Positions 1 through 5,521 of a stretch of 11,216 nt of DNA are shown piece after piece; position 1 is the stretch's first letter; each line of letters opens with the position of its first letter. The stretch spans positions 1 to 11,216 of the forward strand of contig CALBRY010000486.1 in assembly GCA_937927665.1 (NCBI GenBank). Direction: 5' to 3'. Position numbers and translations under genes: made by a program. The notes beneath the pieces are model-generated. The model was not told where the DNA came from and made no database searches. It saw only the letters and a program-made list of their open reading frames with translations. The DNA is from an uncultured Chloroflexota bacterium (lineage in GTDB: Bacteria > Chloroflexota > Anaerolineae > Aggregatilineales > Phototrophicaceae).

Positions 1-664
1 CCTCGAAGTCGTCGGTGTGATGCGGCAGATTTTGTCGCCTGCCGCCGCCTATGTGACCCCGGAAACCTTCGCCGCCGCCGCGCAGCTCCAGCCGAACCTG
101 ACGAACGCGGTGCGCGTCGCTATGACCTCCAGCGATCCTGACTTCACCGCCGCCACCACGCAGCAGATCGAAGGTGTGCTCGGTCAGGCGGGGATCAGCG
201 TGCGCGTGGCGGTTTCTGAAGTGCTGCTCGACAACGCAACCAGCGGGCATGTCTTTGTCTTCATCGTCGCGCTGCTGCTCATCGCCGTTGTGATGGCAGT
301 TGTCGGCTTGTTGGGGCTGACCTCCAGCATGAGCACCAGCGTCATCGAACGCACCCGCGAGTTCGGCATCATGCGCTCGATTGGGGCGCGATCACAAACC
401 GTGCTGCTAAACGTGATCAGCGAAGGCGTAATGATCGGGCTGATGAGCTACGTGATTGCTTTCGCCGTATCGCTACCGCTCTCGTTTGGGATGGGGGCAT
501 ACCTCGGTGAGATGTCGTTCCGGTCGCCGCTGCCGCTGATGGTTTCGCCGCTCGGCTTAGGGCTGTGGCTGGCGATCTTGATCCTCGGTTCCACTGCCGC
601 CAGCGCTTTTCCCGCGCGGCAGGCAGCCAAGTTGACCGTTCGTGAAACCCTTGCTTACGTCTAA
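1..664 (+). CDS. MacB/FtsX-family ABC transporter permease, C-terminal part (5' truncated by window edge)
   Basis: The frame is open from the left edge, so the true start lies outside; 220 residues are visible. It begins in the extracytoplasmic domain, then shows a membrane span (positions about 255-330), the conserved cytoplasmic FtsX loop VIERTREFGIMRSIGA, two further hydrophobic segments (about 420-500 and 535-610) and a short C-terminal tail ending LAYV. This is the standard C-terminal FtsX domain of MacB/LolC-type permeases, which with a MacB/LolD-type ATPase export peptides, drugs or lipids by a mechanotransmission mechanism. Its loop closely matches VLERTREIGILRAMGA of the complete permease at 8261-10645, so the two are paralogues. 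The partner ATPase is presumably upstream, outside the window. Family assignment is firm; the substrate cannot be read from the sequence. Confidence 0.9.
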   Translation, partial: LEVVGVMRQILSPAAAYVTPETFAAAAQLQPNLTNAVRVAMTSSDPDFTAATTQQIEGVLGQAGISVRVAVSEVLLDNATSGHVFVFIVALLLIAVVMAVVGLLGLTSSMSTSVIERTREFGIMRSIGARSQTVLLNVISEGVMIGLMSYVIAFAVSLPLSFGMGAYLGEMSFRSPLPLMVSPLGLGLWLAILILGSTAASAFPARQAAKLTVRETLAYV

Positions 665-677
665 AGGAATAACCACC

Positions 678-800
678 ATGACCCAGAACCGCAAACGCTT
701 TGTCCGCATTTTTATCGTGATCGCCGTGATGCTCACCATGCACATCCTCGTCAACAATTTCGACCTATTCGGCGCGCTTCAGGCGATGCACGGCGGCTGA
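678..800 (+). CDS. Small 40-residue single-span membrane protein
   Basis: An ATG at 678 lies 9 bases after a good Shine-Dalgarno sequence (AAAGGAA, 663-669) that overlaps the stop codon of the upstream permease. The peptide starts MTQNRKRFVR, a basic cytoplasmic-looking end, followed by one strongly hydrophobic stretch (residues about 9-25) and a short polar tail ending AMHGG. The positive-inside pattern suggests the N terminus is cytoplasmic. The 13-base gap to the permease suggests co-translation, so a role as an accessory or stabilising subunit of that ABC transporter is plausible, but this is inference. I recognise no named family. The reading frame is short; the RBS, operon position and clean transmembrane pattern are what support it. 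Confidence 0.6.
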   Translation: MTQNRKRFVRIFIVIAVMLTMHILVNNFDLFGALQAMHGG

Positions 801-818
801 TCGCACACCGTGAAAGCT

Positions 819-1259
819 TTAACTGTCGGACGACTGCGCTGCACATACACCGCATACGCCAAACAGAATCAGGTGATGGGTATCGACCCTAAAATCATAG
901 TCTGATAACACCTGTTCGACCATGCGCGTGATCACCGCATGGTCGATTTCCCATTCTTTGCCACACTTGCGGCAGACAAGATGATGATGGTGCTGCGGTT
1001 TGGCGATTTCGTAGTACGTTTCGCCGTCGTGCTTGTCGGCGGAGACGACCAGCCCCAGTTCGACGAACAGTTTTAGTGTGCGGTACAGCGTCGAGCGATC
1101 AATCGAGGGATCGACATGCCGCACCCGCGCATAGATTTCGCCCAATGTCGTGTGACCCTGCGCCGCGCACACCGCATCGAGAATATGGATGCGCTGCGGC
1201 GTGACCCGGTGTCCCGCCGCGCGGATAATTTCTTCGTAATCGGTGGTCTCGTGAGACAA
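819..1259 (-). CDS. Fur-family metal-responsive transcriptional regulator
   Basis: Read from TTG at 1259 this gives 146 residues, the normal Fur-family length. The winged helix occupies about residues 8-85 (RVTPQRIHILDAV, then DRSTLYRTLKLFVELGLV as recognition helix and wing). The metal-binding and dimerisation half contains HHHH at 90-93, the CxxC pairs C96/C99 and C136/C139 that form the structural zinc site, and HH at 128-129. The TTG start is chosen because AGAAGG lies about 8 bases upstream and because the best promoter (-35 TTGATT, -10 TACAAT) would start transcription near 1288. The open frame extends to GTG at 1328, but that codon lies upstream of this promoter. The gene diverges from a cation exporter, so it probably senses zinc, iron or manganese and controls that exporter. 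Which metal (Fur, Zur or Mur type) cannot be settled. Confidence 0.9.
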   Translation of the reverse strand: MSHETTDYEEIIRAAGHRVTPQRIHILDAVCAAQGHTTLGEIYARVRHVDPSIDRSTLYRTLKLFVELGLVVSADKHDGETYYEIAKPQHHHHLVCRKCGKEWEIDHAVITRMVEQVLSDYDFRVDTHHLILFGVCGVCAAQSSDS

Positions 1260-1294
1260 TGCGATCACCTTCTTGCCAATTTTTGCAGTAAGCC

Positions 1295-1324
1295 ATTGTA
1301 GGGACACTTCAAGGCTAAAATCAA
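1295..1324 (-). promoter_or_regulatory. Probable sigma70-type promoter of the Fur-family gene
   Basis: On the minus strand a -35-like TTGATT (1319-1324) is separated by 18 bases from a -10-like TACAAT (1295-1300, five of six consensus positions). Transcription would begin near 1288, leaving a leader of about 29 bases to the TTG start at 1259. The -35 box touches the near-palindrome at 1323-1343, so a bound repressor there would give autoregulation. Confidence 0.5.
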
Positions 1325-1343
1325 GCACTTACGGTTAGTGTTT
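1323..1343. promoter_or_regulatory. Candidate Fur-family operator (imperfect palindrome)
   Basis: A 21-base near-palindrome centred on base 1333. The inner arms CACTTAC and GTTAGTG pair at six of seven positions, and outer AA/TT bases (1323-1324 with 1342-1343) extend it. It lies between the divergent fur-like and cation-exporter genes, overlaps the -35 of the former and sits at the expected start of transcription of the latter (a -10-like TAAAAT lies at 1316-1321). Position and symmetry fit an operator for the neighbouring Fur-family protein, although it does not match the classic Escherichia coli Fur box. Binding is inferred. Confidence 0.4.
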
Positions 1344-1354
1344 CGAGTAAAACA

Positions 1355-2470
1355 ATGGCTGATAATCACACCTATCCACACCACGATCATGAGCATCCGC
1401 ATGACCACGACCATGACCATCCACATAATCACGATCATGATCATGATCACCCGCACGACCATAAACACCCTTCCGGCGTACTCGGCTTGATCGCGCAGAT
1501 TTTTCACCTGCACGGTCACGAACACGCATCGTTGAATGCCGACTCCGCTTTCACCGCCAATCAAGAAGGTATTCGCACCGTTTGGCTGGCGCTGGCGGCA
1601 CTCGGCATCACGTCGCTGCTGCAAGTGGGGATCGTCGCCCTGAGCGGCAGTGTCGCGCTGCTGGCGGACACCGTCCATAACATCGGGGATACGCTCAACT
1701 CGATCCCGCTGCTGGTCGCGTTCTATCTGGCACGGCGCGCGGCGACACGGCGTTACACCTATGGGTTTGGGCGGGCGGAAGATGTCGCAGGCGTCTTCAT
1801 CGTCCTCTCGATTGCGGTCAGCGCGGGTGTCGTGTTCTGGGAATCGATCCAAAAACTACTCAACCCGCAGCCGATGCAGAACGTCGGTTGGGTGGCGGCA
1901 GCCGCCGTCATCGGTTTTTTGGGTAACGAAATGGTCGCTCTGCTGCAAATTCGTACCGGGCATCGGATCGGTTCAGACGCGCTGATCGCCGATGGGCTGC
2001 ACGCTCGGATTGATGGTTTCACGTCGCTGGCGGTGCTGTTCGCGGCAGGGGGAACGCTCATCGGTCTGCCGATCCTCGATCCAATCATCGGGCTGCTGAT
2101 CGGCGTCGCCATCCTGTTCATCACCCGCGATGCGGCACGGCGCATCTGGTATCGCCTCATGGACGCGGTTGATCCAGCCATTGTCGATGAGATCGAGCAT
2201 CAGTTGGGTCACATCGACGAAGTGCGCGAGGTCACATGCATCCGCGTACGTTGGGTGGGACACCGGTTGTTCGTGGAGTTGACCATCACGGTTGATGAGC
2301 AGCTTTCGCTGATGGAAAGTCATCATGTTTCAAAGAACGTCCAAAAGGCGCTCAAGCGCGTCATTCCGCATTTAGGCGAGATCAGCCTCCATGTTGATCC
2401 TGTCCATCAGCACGAAAGCGAGAGCCTCGAAGCGAAATTTTCCGCGTCTGGTCAATCGGCGAAGGTGTAA
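1355..2470 (+). CDS. His-rich cation diffusion facilitator (CDF) metal exporter
   Basis: 371 residues. The first 38 contain 17 histidines in an alternating HxH pattern with Asp, Glu and Pro, an extended cytoplasmic metal-binding tail. The CDF transmembrane domain follows at about residues 75-260. Its key site residues are H108 and D112 in span 2 (HNIGD) and H216 and D220 in span 5 (HARID), the His/Asp tetrahedral site typical of zinc-type CDF proteins. The C-terminal cytoplasmic ferredoxin-like domain spans about 270-355 (EVTCIRVRWVGHRLFVELTI, ending HVDP). CDF proteins export Zn2+ or related divalent cations in exchange for protons. ATG 1355 has no strong Shine-Dalgarno sequence, and the possible transcript leader is short (about 27 bases). 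It diverges from the Fur-family gene and lies 31 bases upstream of a methyltransferase. The family call is firm; zinc is the likeliest ion. Confidence 0.95.
   Translation: MADNHTYPHHDHEHPHDHDHDHPHNHDHDHDHPHDHKHPSGVLGLIAQIFHLHGHEHASLNADSAFTANQEGIRTVWLALAALGITSLLQVGIVALSGSVALLADTVHNIGDTLNSIPLLVAFYLARRAATRRYTYGFGRAEDVAGVFIVLSIAVSAGVVFWESIQKLLNPQPMQNVGWVAAAAVIGFLGNEMVALLQIRTGHRIGSDALIADGLHARIDGFTSLAVLFAAGGTLIGLPILDPIIGLLIGVAILFITRDAARRIWYRLMDAVDPAIVDEIEHQLGHIDEVREVTCIRVRWVGHRLFVELTITVDEQLSLMESHHVSKNVQKALKRVIPHLGEISLHVDPVHQHESESLEAKFSASGQSAKV
1370..1470 (+). repeat. Degenerate CAT/GAC/CAC trinucleotide repeat encoding the histidine tail
   Basis: The DNA encoding the N-terminal tail of the CDF protein is built from short repeating units such as CATGAC, CATGAT and CACGAC, with runs like GATCATGATCATGATCA near 1434-1450. 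It is coding sequence, in frame throughout. Such tracts can change in unit number by replication slippage, which would alter the number of histidines without breaking the frame. Confidence 0.6.
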
Positions 2471-2501
2471 ATTATTGTGGTCACAGAAGAGAACAAAACA
2501 G

Positions 2502-3137
2502 ATGACTGCTCAAGAGAATAATGGATACGAAAAGCAGCTTGAGGAAACCCGTCACGTATGGGATGAGGCGGCGGATTCATTCGATAATGAGCCGGATCAT
2601 GGATTACGTAATGAAGTCGTTCGTACTGCATGGACGGCGCTGCTGCATTCGCATTTGCCCGCTCCTCCAGCATCCATTTTGGATATTGGCTGTGGAACGG
2701 GTTCGTTGAGTGTCGTCCTTGCTGAACTCGGTCATCACGTGATCGGCATTGACTTGTCCCCTGCCATGATTACCCTCGCAAGGCAAAAAGCTGCAAGCAA
2801 GGGGTATGCGATTCAGTTTCAAGTGATGGATGCTGCATTTCCTCAGTTTGAGGCGCAGCAGTTTGAAGTCATCGTCTGCCGTCATCTGTTGTGGGCACTT
2901 CCCGATAAGGAGCAGGTGCTGCAACGTTGGGCTGATCTTCTCAAACCCGACGGACGTTTTCTCCTCGTTGAAGGATTTTGGCACACAGGGGCGGGCTTAC
3001 ACACAGATGAAATTGTCTCAGCGCTCCCTGTTGGGATGACGCAGATTGCGATTCAAGACTTGGCGGCGCAGCCCGATCTGTGGGGTAGCAAGGTGACTGA
3101 TGAACGGTACATGATCGTCGCTCACAAGCGAAAATAG
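2502..3137 (+). CDS. Class I SAM-dependent methyltransferase
   Basis: 211 residues. Motif I, ILDIGCGTG (59-67), is the glycine-rich S-adenosylmethionine loop; the acidic end of strand 2 is IGIDLSP (81-87); the later strand QVMDAAF (107-113) fits motif II; and a post-core FEVIVCRHLLWALPD (121-135) fits the UbiE/Methyltransf_11 type fold. The open frame continues upstream into the previous gene, but ATG 2502 (MTAQENN) is chosen because AGAAGAG lies about 10 bases before it and the methyltransferase homology begins just after. The gene follows the CDF exporter by 31 bases and is probably co-transcribed with it. The substrate is unknown. Given the metal genes around it, methylation of a metalloid or of a small metabolite are both possible, and neither can be read from the sequence. 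Confidence 0.88.
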   Translation: MTAQENNGYEKQLEETRHVWDEAADSFDNEPDHGLRNEVVRTAWTALLHSHLPAPPASILDIGCGTGSLSVVLAELGHHVIGIDLSPAMITLARQKAASKGYAIQFQVMDAAFPQFEAQQFEVIVCRHLLWALPDKEQVLQRWADLLKPDGRFLLVEGFWHTGAGLHTDEIVSALPVGMTQIAIQDLAAQPDLWGSKVTDERYMIVAHKRK

Positions 3138-3191
3138 CAGAGCGTTTGCAGCGGTTATCTGACAGCACAAGCAAATCCGATTTTTCCCCAG

Positions 3192-3219
3192 TTGCATTCT
3201 TCAGAAAGGGCGATATGAT
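3192..3219 (+). promoter_or_regulatory. Probable promoter of the chr-like operon
   Basis: A -35-like TTGCAT (3192-3197, three of six consensus positions) is followed after 16 bases by TATGAT (3214-3219, five of six). Transcription would start near 3226, about 40 bases before the first start codon. The -10 box overlaps the perfect palindrome at 3217-3236. The moderate -35 leaves some doubt. Confidence 0.45.
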
Positions 3220-3236
3220 GTAACTATGGTTACATC
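3217..3236. promoter_or_regulatory. Perfect 8+8 bp palindromic operator upstream of the chr-like operon
   Basis: GATGTAAC-TATG-GTTACATC, arms 3217-3224 and 3229-3236, perfectly symmetric. It overlaps the end of the probable -10 box and the predicted transcription start, the classic position for a repressor. It lies 29 bases before the start of the ChrB N-terminal domain gene, whose family includes the autoregulator of chromate-resistance operons, so that protein is the obvious candidate to bind it. The outer ATGT and ACAT ends also resemble PadR-type sites, so another regulator is possible. Confidence 0.6.
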
Positions 3237-3265
3237 TTAGTCGTCTTTTTGTTTTGAGTGAAACG

Positions 3266-3700
3266 ATGATGCGCTGGCTTCTCCTCATCTACAAGGTTCC
3301 CAACGAACCCTCGGCGCGGAGGGTCTACGTCTGGCGCAAGTTGAAGGGTATGGGTGCACTCCTGCTGCAAGATTCAGCTTGGGTGCTGCCTGCCACGCCA
3401 CAAACCCGCGAAAAAATGATGTGGCTCACCGCCGAAATCAAGGAAATGGAAGGCGGCAGCGCGACGCTGTGGGAAGCCGATGGGGTGTTCACCGGACAAG
3501 ATGAAACCTTAGTCCAGCAGTTCAGCGCACAAGTGGATGAACTGTACCGCGAGATTTCGACTCAACTTGAGCAGATCGACGCTGATGTGGCGGCGCTCTC
3601 CAAGCAATATCAGCAGGCGAAAACACGGGATTACTTTCAATCAGCACTAGGTGAGCAGGTGCGAGAGGCGCTGTTGCGGCGGCGAGGAGGCGACTCATGA
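3266..3700 (+). CDS. ChrB N-terminal domain protein (stand-alone half of a split ChrB)
   Basis: 144 residues matching the N-terminal domain of ChrB: WLLLIYKVPNEPSARRVYVW (4-23), the GALLLQDSAWVLP segment (30-42) and TREKMMWLTAEIKEMEGGSATLWEA (47-71). This is followed by a long charged helix, possibly a coiled coil, to the end. In chromate-resistance operons ChrB is a cytoplasmic chromate-responsive regulator, and the N-terminal half has been linked to DNA recognition. Here the C-terminal half is a separate gene starting inside this gene's stop codon (ATGA overlap at 3697). I use ATG 3266; an in-frame TTG exists at 3254 and ATG 3269 follows, and none has a strong Shine-Dalgarno sequence. As first gene of the operon, directly after a perfect palindrome, it is probably an autoregulator. 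The family call is good; the inducer is inferred. Confidence 0.85.
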   Translation: MMRWLLLIYKVPNEPSARRVYVWRKLKGMGALLLQDSAWVLPATPQTREKMMWLTAEIKEMEGGSATLWEADGVFTGQDETLVQQFSAQVDELYREISTQLEQIDADVAALSKQYQQAKTRDYFQSALGEQVREALLRRRGGDS

Positions 3701-4119
3701 AATGGGTGACGTGGGAAAACATCGGCGTGGATCGAATGGGATGTGCGTGGCTCATTTTGCGCTTCATTGACACTGAGGCGGAGTTTCTATTCATCCCTTC
3801 CGGGCAAACGCCGCTGCCTGAGGGATACGAAGCCTTCGACATCCCCGGCGTGCGGCTCACACATCAGGGCGGACACTGCACCTTCTACACGATGGTGCGC
3901 GAATACCAACTGAACGACCCGATGCTGGCGCGCATCGCCTCGATCATCGACGAGGCGGACACTGCACAGGATGTGACGCTTGAAGCAGTTGCCGCTGGGC
4001 TGGATTTCATCTGTCGGGGAATTCGCTTAACGAGTGCTGATGATGACATTGCTGTTGAGCGTGGGCGACTGATCTACGAAGCGCTCTACGCTCAAATCGC
4101 CTTTGAAAATCAAGTTTAA
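3697..4119 (+). CDS. ChrB C-terminal domain protein, diverged copy 1
   Basis: 140 residues. The opening MKWVTWENIGVDRMGCAWLI and the following LRFIDTEAEFLFIP are the ChrB C-terminal domain signature (VDRxxCPWLIxxFIDxxAEFLFVP in the family). The usual Pro after Cys16 is Ala (CAW). A second conserved His/Cys patch is visible as LTHQGGHCTF (about 54-63). A strong AGGAGG lies just upstream (3685-3690), and the start codon overlaps the previous stop by 4 bases, so translation is coupled to the ChrB N-terminal half. In full-length ChrB this domain is thought to sense or bind chromate. Together with the gene before it this copy reconstitutes a ChrB as two chains. It shares its first 30 or so residues clearly with the next gene but is well diverged after that, suggesting an old duplication. 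Confidence 0.88.
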   Translation: MKWVTWENIGVDRMGCAWLILRFIDTEAEFLFIPSGQTPLPEGYEAFDIPGVRLTHQGGHCTFYTMVREYQLNDPMLARIASIIDEADTAQDVTLEAVAAGLDFICRGIRLTSADDDIAVERGRLIYEALYAQIAFENQV

Positions 4120-4135
4120 TGAGAGGAAGCGAATC

Positions 4136-4573
4136 ATGAAGTTCGTCACCCGTGAGAAACCCAAAGTTGATCGTGTTGCCTGTCCATGGCTGATCAAGAA
4201 GTTCATCGATCCCAATGCGGAATTACTTTTTGTCCCTGCAGACGACGTACTTGGTACCGCCGAACGCGAAGGGGCACTGCCGTATGATGTGCCGGATGTG
4301 GAACTAGGGCATTACAATGGCAGTTCCTCATTCGAGTCGTTCATCCGCAAATACAACCTGACCGATCCGGCGCTGCTTGAACTAGCGAAAATTGTGCGTG
4401 CCGCCGACACGCAGGATCGGCAGGCAGCACCGGAAGGCGAAGGACTGCGGCAGATTGCTAATGGTTGGCATTTGCTGGACTGGTCACTTGAGAAACGGTT
4501 GGAAGTGGGGTTTGCCGTCTATGACTGTTTCTACGCGGTGTGTCAGGAGCGAGTCAAACAGCAAAAGCAGTAA
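4136..4573 (+). CDS. ChrB C-terminal domain protein, copy 2
   Basis: 145 residues starting MKFVTREKPKVDRVACPWLI, then KKFIDPNAELLFVPAD, DVPDVELGHYNGSSSFESF and KYNLTDPALLELAKIVRAADT. This is closer to the usual ChrB C-terminal domain than copy 1 and keeps the CPW motif at 16-18. The frame is open a little upstream (to 4103, inside the previous gene), but ATG 4136 has a good Shine-Dalgarno sequence (AGAGGAAG, 4122-4129) and starts exactly at the domain, as in copy 1. The 16-base gap to the previous gene places it in the same operon. Stand-alone ChrB C-terminal proteins occur in chromate-resistance loci and are sometimes labelled chromate resistance exported protein. No signal peptide is visible here, so it is probably cytoplasmic. 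Confidence 0.9.
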   Translation: MKFVTREKPKVDRVACPWLIKKFIDPNAELLFVPADDVLGTAEREGALPYDVPDVELGHYNGSSSFESFIRKYNLTDPALLELAKIVRAADTQDRQAAPEGEGLRQIANGWHLLDWSLEKRLEVGFAVYDCFYAVCQERVKQQKQ

Positions 4574-4594
4574 AGTGATAAGGGCAGTGCAGTA

Positions 4595-5518
4595 ATGGGG
4601 CTGAAACATACTGGTTATATTGACCTTCCCGTACATGACAAAGGTGGCTTTGACCATGCTGCCGTTCACACCGGACTCAATCGGCTCTATGTCGCGCACA
4701 CGGCAAATGATTCAGTCGATGTGATCGACTCCGTTGAAGATCGCTACTTGCGTTCCATTCCTGATCTCGCGGGCGTTGCAGGTGCGCTCGTCTCGGAAGT
4801 GAACAACCTCGTTTTCACGTCCAATCGCGGCGAAAACACCGTTGGTATTTTCTCGCCTGACGATGAAAGTGGACTGATTAAAGTCCCGGTCGGCATTCGT
4901 CCCAATGGCTTGTCCTATGACGCGAGGAGTGATCTGCTGCTGGTTGCGCACGTCGGCGATCCTACGATCCACGACTCCACGACAGTTTCAGTGATCAAAG
5001 TGGCGAAACGTGAGCTTCGGGCGACGATCCTTGTGCCCGGGCGTACGCGCTGGACGGTTTTCGATCCGATTTCCAATGCATTTTATGTCAATATCGCTGA
5101 CCCTGCGCATATTCTGGTCATTGACGCCGCGCATCCAGTCGAGATCGTCCGCCAGTTTGCGATTCCGGTTCTGGGTCCGCATGGACTGGATATAGATGCG
5201 GTTGAGGGTCGTTTATTCTGTGCCTGTGATGGGGGCAAGATCGTCACGCTGGAGATTGGCTCTGGAAATGTGCTGTCACTCACCGACATCAGCGGCGTGC
5301 CGGACGTGATTTTCTACAATGCCGCGCTGCACCATTTGTACGTCGCGGTGGGTGATCCCGGAGTCATCGACGTGATCGATACGCGGACACTCAGGCTTAT
5401 TGAGACGATTCCAACTGAGATGAGCGCACATACCCTAGCGTTTGACGCTCGACAGAACAAGGTGTACGCCTTTCTGCCACAGACGCACCGTGCCGCCGTC
5501 TACACGGATCAGGTGTGA
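4595..5518 (+). CDS. YncE-like beta-propeller repeat protein
   Basis: 307 residues made of about seven repeats of roughly 40 residues, each with a LYVAHTxNDSVDVID-like pattern: about 28-60, 69-100, 111-150, 159-190, 203-230, 245-275 and 288-307. This is the YVTN/YncE type of seven-bladed propeller, a binding scaffold without a known catalytic site. There is no signal peptide or membrane anchor, unlike many YncE proteins, which are exported; it therefore appears cytoplasmic. Two adjacent cysteine-containing positions (FCACDGG, about 208-214) could bind metal, but this is speculative. AAGGG lies about 10 bases before ATG 4595. It sits 21 bases after ChrB-C copy 2 and 3 bases before the MFS gene, so it belongs to the operon. 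It may hold a ligand or partner for the exporter; its function is not known. Confidence 0.85.
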   Translation: MGLKHTGYIDLPVHDKGGFDHAAVHTGLNRLYVAHTANDSVDVIDSVEDRYLRSIPDLAGVAGALVSEVNNLVFTSNRGENTVGIFSPDDESGLIKVPVGIRPNGLSYDARSDLLLVAHVGDPTIHDSTTVSVIKVAKRELRATILVPGRTRWTVFDPISNAFYVNIADPAHILVIDAAHPVEIVRQFAIPVLGPHGLDIDAVEGRLFCACDGGKIVTLEIGSGNVLSLTDISGVPDVIFYNAALHHLYVAVGDPGVIDVIDTRTLRLIETIPTEMSAHTLAFDARQNKVYAFLPQTHRAAVYTDQV

Positions 5519-5521
5519 TCG

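Noticed and set aside
1260..1328. A longer Fur-family protein starting at GTG 1328.
   Set aside because: The extra 23 residues are outside the usual family length, the codon lies upstream of the likely promoter, and the good Shine-Dalgarno sequence points to TTG 1259.
1265..1852. A 195-residue minus-strand frame opposite the CDF gene.
   Set aside because: It is the complement of the His-rich CDF coding sequence; its Met/Val/Ile-rich and Arg/Asp-rich stretches are by-products of the His/Asp codon repeats.
3145..3185. A possible intrinsic terminator after the methyltransferase (TTTGC ... GCAAA, then TTTTT at 3181-3185).
   Set aside because: The stem has only five base pairs with a 21-base loop and is separated from the T run by five bases, too weak to call.
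3254..3265. TTG 3254 as the start of the ChrB N-terminal domain gene.
   Set aside because: It adds four residues before the conserved domain and has no better ribosome binding site than ATG 3266, which begins right at the domain.
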